Notes under the pieces: generated by a model
Told to the model about the DNA's origin: nothing
Databases searched by the model: none
Seen by the model: only the letters and a program-made list of their open reading frames with translations
Part shown: one piece after another, positions 7,384 to 15,496 of the stretch
How the letters are laid out: each line of letters begins with the position of its first letter
How positions within the stretch are numbered: the first letter of the stretch is position 1
Program-made: the position numbers and the translations under genes
DNA from: JBCCXL01 sp039191605
GTDB lineage: Bacteria; Acidobacteriota; Thermoanaerobaculia; Multivoradales; JAHZIX01
Length of the DNA: 64,000 nt
Reading direction: 5' to 3'
NCBI GenBank assembly: GCA_039191605.1
Contig: JBCCXL010000023.1
Location: 1-64,000, forward strand

Positions 7384-9030
7384 TCAGTCTGCGCCCTGAT
7401 GCTCGGGCCGCAGCAGATCGAAGACGGTCTTGACCGGGGCGAAGGTCTCGGCGGGAACTTCGACGAAGAGGGTGTTCCAGCGGGCCATGGCGCCATTCCA
7501 CAGGCCGGGGTGCTCGAGGGCCTTGAGGGGGCGGCCGCGGAAGTTCTTGTTGGCGACGAAGGCGGTAGCGGGGTCGACGTAGCGGCTGAGCTGAAAGGGG
7601 TGGCCGCGGAAGTCGCGGACGCCGCAGACCAGATCCACTGGATTGAAGTGGGTGGAGCCGGCGAGGATCTTGCGCTGGGTGGAGTCGGAGGAGTCGATTT
7701 GGGAGGCCTCGACGATCTGCAGCGATCGTTCCCCCTTGGCGTCTCGAACCCAGAAGGGGCCGCCGCCGGGCTCGCCTCGGTTCACCACCACGCCGCAGAT
7801 GCGCAGCGGTCGGTGGAGTCGGGAGAAGATCCAGCCGGAGCGGTCCATGCCGCGGGGAATGTCTTCCGGGCGGATGGCGAGGTGCTCAATGAGGAATTGG
7901 GCGGCGGCATCCACCGCGGAATCGGAGTTCTGGTACGGGTCGTCGAGGCTCCGCAGCAGGCTGAAGATTCGCTCCTGAAGCTCCACCAGGTAGCCGCCGA
8001 GGATCCGCTTCCAGCGCAGGGTGGCTTCCTTGCGGTGATCCGGCACGACGTTGTCGATGTTCTTGATGAACACCACGTCGCCGAGCAGGCGTTCGAGGTT
8101 GCCGATCAGCGAGCCGTGGCCGCCGGGGCGCAGCAGCAGGTTCTCGTCGCGATCGCGGAAGGGCTCACCGTGCTCGCCGAGGGCGACGGTATCGGTGGCG
8201 GGATCCTGCACCGAATAGGAGATCTCGAAGCGGGCCTGGGACTGAAGCCGCTGGGCGACCTCTTCGCCCTGGCGCTGGAAGCGCTCCCGGTGCTCCGGGG
8301 AGACGGTGAAGTGCAGTCGGCAGAGGCCCTCCGAGTCGCGGGCGTAGGCCAACGCTTCGTGAAAGTGCTCCTCGAAGGCGGTGCGGGCATCGCCCTGCGC
8401 TGCCTCGTGGAAGGGAATCAAGCCTTTGGGGCGTCGCAGATAGTCGAGGCCACCGCTCTGCTGTGCTTCACCAGCGTTTTCCACGACGGCCTGCTCTGCT
8501 GCATCACCCGCCTCGAGGGAGAGCAGGGCCCGCAGCACCCGGCCGTAGTCCCCCGCTTCCAGCGTCGCTGCGAGGGGGGCGCCGGTGGCGGCGAGGGCGG
8601 AGTCGAGGTCTCGGCGGAAGGCGAAGCGATCGATTTGCTGGCAGAGCTCCAGCAGATCCGAGGCCTCCGGCTCCCCCTCGGCGGCGCGGGCGGCGATGGT
8701 CTCGCGATGAGCGTCGGCGGGGCGATTTAAGTAGGGAGAGAGGCGGGCGAACATCCGAGTCGCGGCGCCGGAGGCGGGAACCATCTTGGTCACCCTGCCG
8801 GCGGTGCTGGCGGCTTCGAAGCCGGTGATCAATCGCTCCTCGTCGCCGCTGGGGATCTGCAGCACGCCGTCTCCGGGAACCGCGGGCCGGTCGAGCTGAG
8901 CCGGCGGGGGAGGATTGTGCAGCAGCTCGAGCTGCCGCTGAGCTTCTTCGAGAGCGATTCCGTGGCGTCGGAAGAGCTCCCGATCGCTCTCGGTCCAGGG
9001 GGCGTCGGGCCGCTTTGGAGTCTCAGCCAT
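7384..9030 (-). CDS. DUF4301 family protein
   Basis: The 548-residue soluble protein has the features I associate with DUF4301: an early MVPASGAATRMF segment, a central PKGLIPFHEA, and a C-terminal NPVDLVCGVRDFRGHPFQLSRYVD stretch (given here only as its key pieces). MVPASGAATRMF and LIPFHE resemble the nucleotide-binding loops of sugar nucleotidyltransferases, so a nucleotide-sugar role is possible; the family's reaction is not established to my knowledge. The gene starts 10 bases after the stop of rfbC in the same direction, which fits a role in surface sugar supply. High GC and normal codon use for this genome, unlike the operon that follows. Confidence 0.75.
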   Translation of the reverse strand: MAETPKRPDAPWTESDRELFRRHGIALEEAQRQLELLHNPPPPAQLDRPAVPGDGVLQIPSGDEERLITGFEAASTAGRVTKMVPASGAATRMFARLSPYLNRPADAHRETIAARAAEGEPEASDLLELCQQIDRFAFRRDLDSALAATGAPLAATLEAGDYGRVLRALLSLEAGDAAEQAVVENAGEAQQSGGLDYLRRPKGLIPFHEAAQGDARTAFEEHFHEALAYARDSEGLCRLHFTVSPEHRERFQRQGEEVAQRLQSQARFEISYSVQDPATDTVALGEHGEPFRDRDENLLLRPGGHGSLIGNLERLLGDVVFIKNIDNVVPDHRKEATLRWKRILGGYLVELQERIFSLLRSLDDPYQNSDSAVDAAAQFLIEHLAIRPEDIPRGMDRSGWIFSRLHRPLRICGVVVNRGEPGGGPFWVRDAKGERSLQIVEASQIDSSDSTQRKILAGSTHFNPVDLVCGVRDFRGHPFQLSRYVDPATAFVANKNFRGRPLKALEHPGLWNGAMARWNTLFVEVPAETFAPVKTVFDLLRPEHQGAD

Positions 9031-9040
9031 CGATCGCGGG

Positions 9041-9595
9041 TCAGCCCTCGAGGCGCGGCAGCTGGTCGAGGACTTCGGCGGTGGTGGGGGCCTCGGCGTC
9101 CTTCGGTGAGAGCACCGGGTCCTCGATGGGCCAGTCGATACCGAGGTCGGGATCGTTCCAGCGTAGGCCGATCTCGTCTTCTCGGTTGTAGAAGTCCGTG
9201 CATTTGTACTCCACCTGGGCGATGTCGGAGAGCACGCAGAAGCCGTGGGCGAAGCCCGGTGGAACGTAGAGCTGACGGAAGTTCTCCGCCGTCAGCTCGT
9301 AGGCGACCCAGCGGCGAAAGGTCGGGGAATCCACCCGGATATCGACCGCGACGTCCCAGATGGCGCCCTCGACGCAGCGCACCAGCTTGCCCTGGGGTTG
9401 ATGGCGCTGGGCGTGGAGCCCCCGCAGAATGCTGCCCTCGGATCGCGAGTGGTTGTCCTGGACGAAGGTGGCCTCGATGCCTCCCTGGCGGTATTTCTCC
9501 GAGTGGTAGGTCTCGAGGAAAAACCCGCGGTGGTCGCGAAAGACGGAGGGCTCGACGAGGATCACGCCAGGTAGGTCAGTGGGATGAAATTCCAT
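9041..9595 (-). CDS. rfbC: dTDP-4-dehydrorhamnose 3,5-epimerase
   Basis: The 184 residues are the usual length for RmlC/RfbC. Typical pieces are LPGVILVEPSVFRDHRGFF near the start, FVQDNHSRSEGSILRGLHAQ with the catalytic His, GAIWDVAVDIR, and VPPGFAHGFCVLS. The enzyme epimerises dTDP-4-keto-6-deoxyglucose at C3 and C5 on the way to dTDP-L-rhamnose for surface polysaccharide, in the cytoplasm. It lies downstream of rfbB with a spacer of about 210 bp. The partner genes rfbA and rfbD are not in this window. Confidence 0.93.
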   Translation of the reverse strand: MEFHPTDLPGVILVEPSVFRDHRGFFLETYHSEKYRQGGIEATFVQDNHSRSEGSILRGLHAQRHQPQGKLVRCVEGAIWDVAVDIRVDSPTFRRWVAYELTAENFRQLYVPPGFAHGFCVLSDIAQVEYKCTDFYNREDEIGLRWNDPDLGIDWPIEDPVLSPKDAEAPTTAEVLDQLPRLEG

Positions 9596-9807
9596 GGGGC
9601 TCTCGAAAAAGTTGGGCTGGATGGAAAGGGATAGGAACTCGCGAAATCGGTGGCCGCTGCCGACGAGGGGCTAATGCGCTGAAGGTCTGATCAGAGCGTC
9701 TAGACGCTTCGACCCGGAAGCATCATGGTCCAGGCCGCATCTTCGACTCGGCCGTATCGGGTCCCTCGAACTGGGCCGTTCAGTTCTCGAGGCTCGCTTT
9801 CAGAAGC

Positions 9808-10911
9808 TCAGTCCTTGAGGCCGAGGCGCTGGCGCCGATAGCTGCCGCTTTGCACCGCTTCGCACCACTCGCGGTGGGTGAGGTACCAGTCAACGGTGGC
9901 CGCCAGGCCGGTCTCGAAGTCGTGCTGGCGCTGCCAGCCGAGCTCCCGCTGTGCCTTGGAATCGTCGATGGCGTAGCGGAAGTCGTGGCCCGGGCGATCG
10001 GTGACGAAATGCTTCAGCTCCTGATAGGCAGAGACCTGCGCCGCGGCGAGGGCCGGATTCTCCGCTCCGGGGCGCAGCGCCTCCAGGGCGGCGCACAGGG
10101 TGTCCACCACCTCGAGGTTGGTGCGCTCCGCGGCGCCGCCGAAGTTGTATTTCTCTCCCGGCTCGCCGCGCTCCAGGGCGGCGTAGACGCCCTCGCAGTG
10201 GTCGTCTACGTAGATCCAGTCCCGCACGTTGCTGCCGTCGCCGTAGATCGGCAGCGGCTTGCCCTCGGCGGCGTTCAAGATCATCAGCGGGATCAGCTTT
10301 TCGGGGAATTGGAAAGGGCCGTAATTATTCGAGCAGTTGGTGGTCAGCGTCGGCAGGCCGTAGGTGTGGTGGTAGGCCCGCACCAGGTGGTCCGCCGCGG
10401 CCTTCGAGGCGGAGTAGGGGGAGTTCGGGGCGTAGGGCGTGGTCTCGGTGAAGTAGCCCTCGTCTCCGAGGGAGCCGTAGACCTCGTCGGTGGAGACATG
10501 GAGGAAGCGGAAGGCATTGCGCTCCGCGTCCGAGAGCTCCGAGACGAAGCCCCGGCTGGCTTCCAGCAGCTCGTAGGTGCCCTTGATATTGGTGTCGATG
10601 AAGGCCGAGGGATCATCGATGGAGCGATCTACGTGGCTCTCGGCGGCAAAGTTGACTACCGCCCGCGGCCGGTAGGCCTGGTGCAGCCGGGCCATCGCGG
10701 CGCCGTCGTTGATGTCTTCCTGCTCGAAGACGAAGCGGGGGTGCTCCGCCACCGAGGCGAGGTTGTCGAGATTGCCGGCGTAGGTCAATTTGTCCACCAC
10801 CACGATGCGCACCTCGGAGTCGCCGAAGACAGAGCGCTGAGGAGCGAGGGCGAGGCGGACGAAGGCTGAGCCGATAAAACCGGCGCCGCCGGTGACGAGA
10901 AGCGTAGTCAT
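9808..10911 (-). CDS. rfbB: dTDP-glucose 4,6-dehydratase
   Basis: A 367-residue extended short-chain dehydrogenase. It begins with the NAD-binding glycine motif GGAGFIGS, has the catalytic Thr-Asp-Glu in STDEVYGS, and the YSASK catalytic Tyr/Lys pair, followed by NNYGPFQFPEKLIP, which is diagnostic for RmlB. It converts dTDP-glucose to dTDP-4-keto-6-deoxyglucose, the step just before RfbC. It is followed on the same strand by rfbC and preceded by a nucleotidase gene, with which it is probably co-transcribed. Confidence 0.95.
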   Translation of the reverse strand: MTTLLVTGGAGFIGSAFVRLALAPQRSVFGDSEVRIVVVDKLTYAGNLDNLASVAEHPRFVFEQEDINDGAAMARLHQAYRPRAVVNFAAESHVDRSIDDPSAFIDTNIKGTYELLEASRGFVSELSDAERNAFRFLHVSTDEVYGSLGDEGYFTETTPYAPNSPYSASKAAADHLVRAYHHTYGLPTLTTNCSNNYGPFQFPEKLIPLMILNAAEGKPLPIYGDGSNVRDWIYVDDHCEGVYAALERGEPGEKYNFGGAAERTNLEVVDTLCAALEALRPGAENPALAAAQVSAYQELKHFVTDRPGHDFRYAIDDSKAQRELGWQRQHDFETGLAATVDWYLTHREWCEAVQSGSYRRQRLGLKD

Positions 10912-11030
10912 GGGGAGTTCCGCGGAGAAATGGAAGAGGGAAGGGGTGGGTCGAGGGGCTGACCGAGAGGAGGAGGTGGCGAGAGCCCGCTGAGGTCAAC
11001 GGCAGGGCCCAGGCTCTTGGGTAGGCCTGC

Positions 11031-12038
11031 TCAGTCCTTGGAATTCTCGGTGAGAGCCTTGGCGACAGCGTCGACGATACGCTGATGGAAGCGCCCGTTG
11101 CTGGCGATGATGCCGACGTTGTTGGCCAGGGTGCGGCCGACGCTGAAGTCCAGGGGGCGGCCCTGGGCGTCGGATACCTGGCCTCCGGCTTCCTCCACCA
11201 CCAGAGAGCCGGCGGCGTGATCCCAGATTTTCTCCTGGTAGGACTCGTCCCGCGGCAGTCGCAGATAGATCGATCCTTCGGCGCGGGCGAGGGCGGCGTA
11301 TTTGGCCTGGGAATCCATTCGCACCGGGGGGGCGGTGACCCCCAGGTGGCCGGCGATGGCGGCGTGGAGCTCGTGGGCGGAGTGGGCGGCCTCGACGGAT
11401 TCGCAGAACACCGCCGCCGCCGGATCCTCGATCTGGCTGACTTCTGCGGGGCCCAGCACTCGCCCGTCGAGATCCAGCACTCGGGTGCCCTGGCCTCGCT
11501 GGGCGGCGAAGAGCAGGCCGCGGGGGCCTTCCGGGTTCTGGGGATCGTGGGGCAGCTCAGGGCAGCCGAGAATGCCGAGGGTGACCTCGCCCTCCTCGAT
11601 CCACGCCAGGGCGATGGCGTATTGCCCGCGGCGCAGGAAGCCCTTGGTGCCGTCGATGGGGTCCAGAGTCCAGAAGCTGCCCGTGGCGCCTTCCAGATTG
11701 CAGCGTCCGATGGCCTCGAGGACTGCCTCCTCAGTGACTGCCTCCTCTGGGGCCGCCGCCGGGCTAGCAGCGTTGACCAGCTGGACGACCCGGCGCCGGA
11801 CCTCGCTGCCTTCTGCCGAGCGCAGGAAGTCGGCGCTCTCCTCGCCAAGGATGGAGTCCTGCGGCAGCGTCGAGCGCAGGTGGCGCGAAATCAGGGCCTG
11901 TACCGCGAAGTCCGCCACCGTGACCGGGGATCGATCCTTCTTGGCGATGGTCTCTTCCGAGACCAGCTCCGCCTGGGCGCGTTGAGTGAGGGTGCAGGCT
12001 AGACGGACGGCGTCCAGAGCGGGAGCGAGTCGGTTCAT
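11031..12038 (-). CDS. 3'(2'),5'-bisphosphate nucleotidase (HAL2/CysQ-like, inositol monophosphatase fold)
   Basis: A Li+-sensitive phosphatase-family protein of about 335 residues. The metal site motif WTLDPIDGTKGFLRRGQYA is the version typical of HAL2-type 3'-phosphoadenosine-5'-phosphate phosphatases rather than inositol monophosphatases. ILGEESADF supplies the first metal-binding Glu pair, and WDHAAGSLVVEEAGG is the C-terminal metal motif. The likely job is removal of PAP, the by-product of sulfate activation and sulfotransfer. I chose the ATG at 12038 (MNRLAPALDAV) because the frame upstream is not conserved-looking. It contains an insertion rich in Ala/Glu at about residues 95-125. First gene of the run leading to rfbB and rfbC. 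Confidence 0.85.
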   Translation of the reverse strand: MNRLAPALDAVRLACTLTQRAQAELVSEETIAKKDRSPVTVADFAVQALISRHLRSTLPQDSILGEESADFLRSAEGSEVRRRVVQLVNAASPAAAPEEAVTEEAVLEAIGRCNLEGATGSFWTLDPIDGTKGFLRRGQYAIALAWIEEGEVTLGILGCPELPHDPQNPEGPRGLLFAAQRGQGTRVLDLDGRVLGPAEVSQIEDPAAAVFCESVEAAHSAHELHAAIAGHLGVTAPPVRMDSQAKYAALARAEGSIYLRLPRDESYQEKIWDHAAGSLVVEEAGGQVSDAQGRPLDFSVGRTLANNVGIIASNGRFHQRIVDAVAKALTENSKD

Positions 12039-12255
12039 CGGTGGGAACTCGGGAAGGGGTGGCTGAGAGGGGAGATAGGCGTCGGCAAGGAGGGAGCGAT
12101 TCCGCTGGAAAAGCGCCCTGGAGCCTGAGCATAGCAGCATCCTCGGGCCTGATTGGGGGAGCGGATCTGTTCTTTCCCGAGGTTAGGGGAAACATCGCGG
12201 ATCCGAGTGTCGTAGGCTCAGCGCAAGGAGGATTACGGCGATTTCTGACGCAGAG

Positions 12256-12825
12256 TTGGTGACGCGAGTCCTGGAAGGTTCCCAGGACGCTTGCCATGAC
12301 CTGGTGGCGCGCTACGAGCGCCCGATGTACACGGTGATCTTGCGCATGGTGCGAGATCAGGCGTTGGCGGAGGACCTCTGCCAGGAAGCCTTCGTCAAGG
12401 CGTTCCGAGCGATGGGCACCTTCGACAGGGACCGCAAGCTGGCCAGCTGGCTGTTCAAGATCGCCCACAACACGACCTTGGACTATCTGCGCCGCAAACG
12501 CCTCGATCTGGTTCCCCTGGAGGAGCCGGACGACGAGGCCCCGGATCATCGCCAGCGCTACCAGGACACCAAGGTGGCGCCTCCGGACCAGAGCATCGAG
12601 CGCGAGGACATCGCCACCGCCATCGAGGAAGCCATCGCCGATCTCCCCCCCCATTACCGAGAGATCGTGTCCCTGCGCTATCAGGAAGAGCTTCCGTACC
12701 ACGAGATCGCCGGCATTCTCGAGATGCCCATGGGGACGGTCAAGACCCATATTCACCGCGCTCGCCGCAAGTTGATGGAGAGCCTCGAAGCCCGAGGCTT
12801 CTCTCCGCAGGCGGTGGCGGGATGA
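12256..12825 (+). CDS. ECF-type RNA polymerase sigma factor
   Basis: A sigma-70 region 2 and region 4 protein: DLVARYERPMYTVILRMV then DLCQEAFVKAFRAM (core binding and -10 recognition), an acidic linker, and LPPHYREIVSLRYQEELPYHEIAGILEMPMGTVKTHIHRAR (key parts of region 4, -35 recognition). The start is uncertain. The coordinate given uses a TTG, but homology-like sequence (ISDAELVTRVLEGSQDA) begins five codons upstream at an ATT at 12241, which sits 9 bases after a perfect AAGGAGG (12225-12231). No ATG, GTG or TTG occurs between the upstream stop and 12256, so an ATT start is a real possibility. A membrane protein gene follows 108 bp downstream, as expected for a sigma/anti-sigma pair. Confidence 0.9.
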   Translation: MVTRVLEGSQDACHDLVARYERPMYTVILRMVRDQALAEDLCQEAFVKAFRAMGTFDRDRKLASWLFKIAHNTTLDYLRRKRLDLVPLEEPDDEAPDHRQRYQDTKVAPPDQSIEREDIATAIEEAIADLPPHYREIVSLRYQEELPYHEIAGILEMPMGTVKTHIHRARRKLMESLEARGFSPQAVAG

Positions 12826-12933
12826 GATTCCGTAGCTTCGATACCGCTGTTGAAACCTCTATCGTTACGCCACCGTAGGCTCAAAGCGCGAGGGGGTGAA
12901 GCCCCGACGCCGCCAACCTAGAGACCGATTCGA

Positions 12934-13470
12934 ATGAGCGACACCATCGACCACCGCCCACAGCCCGAAAGCCACCTCCACCGCTGGTTGAAAGCGGAGG
13001 CGGGGGGATACCGGCGAGAGGCGGATCGCGCCCTGCGGGAGCTCTTCCGCGCCGTTCCTCGACTGGCCCCCTCCGCCGGCTTTCGCGAGCGGGTGGTGGC
13101 CGCCGCTCTGCGGCGACCTCTCTTTCAGCGTCCGGAGGTGAGAGGCACGCTGGCCGGGGTGTTCGCCATCATTGCCGCGACACTGGCGGTGGCGGAGGCA
13201 GCGATCCTGGTGGCCGGAGCTCATCTCGGCCTCGACGGTCTCGCCGCCGCCTGTACTCGTTTTGCCCTCGGCAGCTTCGAGGCGGTGGATTTCGTGCTCG
13301 TTAGCCTGGATCGCCTGGCGCCCATCGGCCGGATCCTGATGCGGACCTTCCAGACCCCCGAAACCCTCATCGGCCTTTCGGCGACGGTGATGGTGGCGCT
13401 GGCGGCCTTCCGGGTCGTGGCGGAGTTGACGACCTATTCCGAGGAGCCTCAGCATGTCGATTCCGTTTGA
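12934..13470 (+). CDS. Small membrane protein, possible anti-sigma factor
   Basis: A 178-residue protein with a hydrophilic, charged N-terminal 75 residues (HLHRWLKAEAGGYRREADRALREL) and two predicted membrane helices (GTLAGVFAIIAATLAVAEAAILV and the segment around residue 150, LIGLSATVMVALAAF). The position right behind an ECF sigma gene and the cytoplasmic-domain-plus-helix layout suggest an anti-sigma or sigma-linked membrane protein, but I see no zinc-binding HxxxCxxC motif. Its last 17 bases overlap the next gene, so the two are co-translated. Confidence 0.65.
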   Translation: MSDTIDHRPQPESHLHRWLKAEAGGYRREADRALRELFRAVPRLAPSAGFRERVVAAALRRPLFQRPEVRGTLAGVFAIIAATLAVAEAAILVAGAHLGLDGLAAACTRFALGSFEAVDFVLVSLDRLAPIGRILMRTFQTPETLIGLSATVMVALAAFRVVAELTTYSEEPQHVDSV

Positions 13471-15496
13471 TTGCACCGCGACTCGGCGAGGCTCTGCGAG
13501 TGGCCCGAGGAGAACGCCGAGGAGAGCTTCTGAAAACGGGCTCCGGGCCTCTCGCCAGGGGGCCTCTCGCTTTCCGGGATTCTTGGCGCTCTCGAGACTC
13601 TCGGTGCTCGCCTTGGTCCTCTCCGTTTTGGTGGTGGCTCCCGCCGCTATCGCTCAGGAGTCGAACCCCGCGACGGTGGTCGAGGCTCCAGCCGTCGCCT
13701 CGGCGGTGGATTCAGCGGTCGTCTCGGCTAGCGGCGGTGATCTGAGCGGCAGCGAGCTGAGATCGCGAATCGAGTCGGTGTGGACTGTGACCACCGATGG
13801 TCAGGCGCTGACGCTGACTCCCCTACGCCCCGGCAACGGGGTCGAAACCATCGCCGTCGAAGGCGACGAGGTGCGGATCAACGGGGCTCCCACCACCTCT
13901 GAAGTGAGGCGGGCGTGGCTGGGGATCGAGGATCATGAGCTTCTAGAGGAGCTGCTGGCGGCTTCCGGCCTCCGGCGCCAGTGGCTGGCGCCGGCCGCTC
14001 CGGGTGAGTCAGCGAGCGCCGAGGATCCGGCCCCTGAGTCAGTCACTGAGTCAGCTCTCGAGTCTCGTGCGGTACAGGATGAGCCGACTTCGGGTGAGTT
14101 GAATTCGAGTGAGCTAGCCACGAGTCGGGAGGAGGCGGAGGGCGTCCGCGGGGCTTTACCGTCGACTCCTGACCCGCCGAATGCTGAAGCGCTGACTCCT
14201 GAGTCCCAGAGCGCTGAGTCCCAGAGCGCTGAGTCCCAGGGCGCTGAGTTGCAGAGCGGTGAGACCTCGACTCCCGAGACGCTGAGGCGCCCCAGTCTGC
14301 GCAAAGATAGCGACGATCTGCGCCTCGCCGTCGGCAATGACGTGACGGTGTCGCGGGACGAAGTCGTAGCCGATGCCGTGGCTTTCGGCGGCAGCGTGGA
14401 GATCCTCGGGGTCGCCCAAGGGGATGTCGCCGCCTTTGGCGACGATGTGGAGGTCGAGGGAGAGGTCCTGGGCTCGGTGACCTCCATCGGCGGCGACGTT
14501 CGACTGCGGGAATCCAGCCGGGTGGTGGGCGACGTGCTCTCCATCGGCGGTGAGGTGCGCCGCGAAGACGGCGCCGAGGTCGGTGGCGATATCTCCGAGG
14601 TTTCCGGCGGACGCTTCAATTTCGGACCCTTCTTCAGCGGCCGCGACTACGCTCCTCAGGCGGTGTGGTGGCCTCAGCTGTGGAGCAGCGGCTGGGCCTT
14701 CGGGGATGCTCTCCTCGCCCTGTTGAGAGCCTTGATGCTGGCGGTGGTCATGGTGGTCATCACCTTCGTCGCTCCCGGCACGGTGGAGCGCACCGCGACC
14801 ATCGCCGCCCGAGACCCCTGGCAGGCGGGTTTCTTCGGCCTGCTGGCCTCCCTGGCCTGGGTGCTGCTGAGCCTCGCCTTCTTGGTGTCCTGTATCGGCG
14901 CCGTGGTGCTGCCCTTCCTCTGGCTCGCGGTGTTGATCCTCTACTTCATTGGCTACGCCGCCGTCGCGGGGCAGGTGGGTGGCTGGTCTCGGCGTCGCTT
15001 CGGCTGGGGTCTCGCCAGCCCGGCGCTGGCGGTCTTCGTCGGCACCCTGCTGATCCAGAGCGTCACCATTGTGGCCAAGGGCCTCGCCATCGGCGGCTGG
15101 GTGCTGTGGGTGGCGGCGGTGCTCACCGGACTCTTCGGCTGGAGCATCCGCTTCTCCGCCTGGATGGTGGGTTTTGGCGCCCTGGTCATGGCCCCCTTCC
15201 AAAAGGGTGGGCACAGCGGCGCGGGCCCCAATTCGCCCGATCCCTCGCTGCCGCCCCTTCCCTTGCTACCGTCTCCGGAAAGCCCTTCGCCGGCTCCCGA
15301 TCCAGAGGACGAGGTGCTTCAGGATCAGGTCTCCACGAGTCAGGATTCTACAGGCCAGTCCTCCAGCATCGATCCGTCGGCGCTCCCCTCGGAAGAAGAG
15401 CTGCGGGCGGAATTCGAGGCCTCCCTGGAGCAGGAGGATGAGGGCTCCGCGGAAGCCTCGAACGCTCCCTCCGAGAAGGATCGCGACTCGAGCTAA
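13454..15496 (+). CDS. Membrane protein with bactofilin-like polymer-forming domain
   Basis: The 680-residue product has a signal-anchor near residues 48-70, then a long low-complexity Glu/Ser/Ala region. It continues with repeated short beta strands of bactofilin type (VAFGGSVEILGVAQGDVAAFGDDVEVEGEV and the following SIGGDV, SIGGEVR turns, about residues 300-390). At least four membrane helices follow, then an acidic tail. The beta-helix repeats suggest self-assembly in the periplasm, anchored by the C-terminal helices. Start: ATG with GAGGAG seven bases upstream, overlapping the previous gene by 17 bases. Four 15-bp in-frame repeats encode ESQSA-like units. The TAA stop overlaps the stop codon of the convergent transporter gene. 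Confidence 0.75.
   Translation: MSIPFDCTATRRGSASGPRRTPRRASENGLRASRQGASRFPGFLALSRLSVLALVLSVLVVAPAAIAQESNPATVVEAPAVASAVDSAVVSASGGDLSGSELRSRIESVWTVTTDGQALTLTPLRPGNGVETIAVEGDEVRINGAPTTSEVRRAWLGIEDHELLEELLAASGLRRQWLAPAAPGESASAEDPAPESVTESALESRAVQDEPTSGELNSSELATSREEAEGVRGALPSTPDPPNAEALTPESQSAESQSAESQGAELQSGETSTPETLRRPSLRKDSDDLRLAVGNDVTVSRDEVVADAVAFGGSVEILGVAQGDVAAFGDDVEVEGEVLGSVTSIGGDVRLRESSRVVGDVLSIGGEVRREDGAEVGGDISEVSGGRFNFGPFFSGRDYAPQAVWWPQLWSSGWAFGDALLALLRALMLAVVMVVITFVAPGTVERTATIAARDPWQAGFFGLLASLAWVLLSLAFLVSCIGAVVLPFLWLAVLILYFIGYAAVAGQVGGWSRRRFGWGLASPALAVFVGTLLIQSVTIVAKGLAIGGWVLWVAAVLTGLFGWSIRFSAWMVGFGALVMAPFQKGGHSGAGPNSPDPSLPPLPLLPSPESPSPAPDPEDEVLQDQVSTSQDSTGQSSSIDPSALPSEEELRAEFEASLEQEDEGSAEASNAPSEKDRDSS
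14201..14260 (+). repeat. Four in-frame 15-bp repeats in the linker of the bactofilin-like protein
   Basis: Units GAGTCCCAGAGCGCT (twice exact) and two variants, starting at 14201, 14216, 14231 and 14246, encode ESQSA, ESQSA, ESQGA and ELQSG. Gain or loss of units would keep the frame. Confidence 0.85.
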
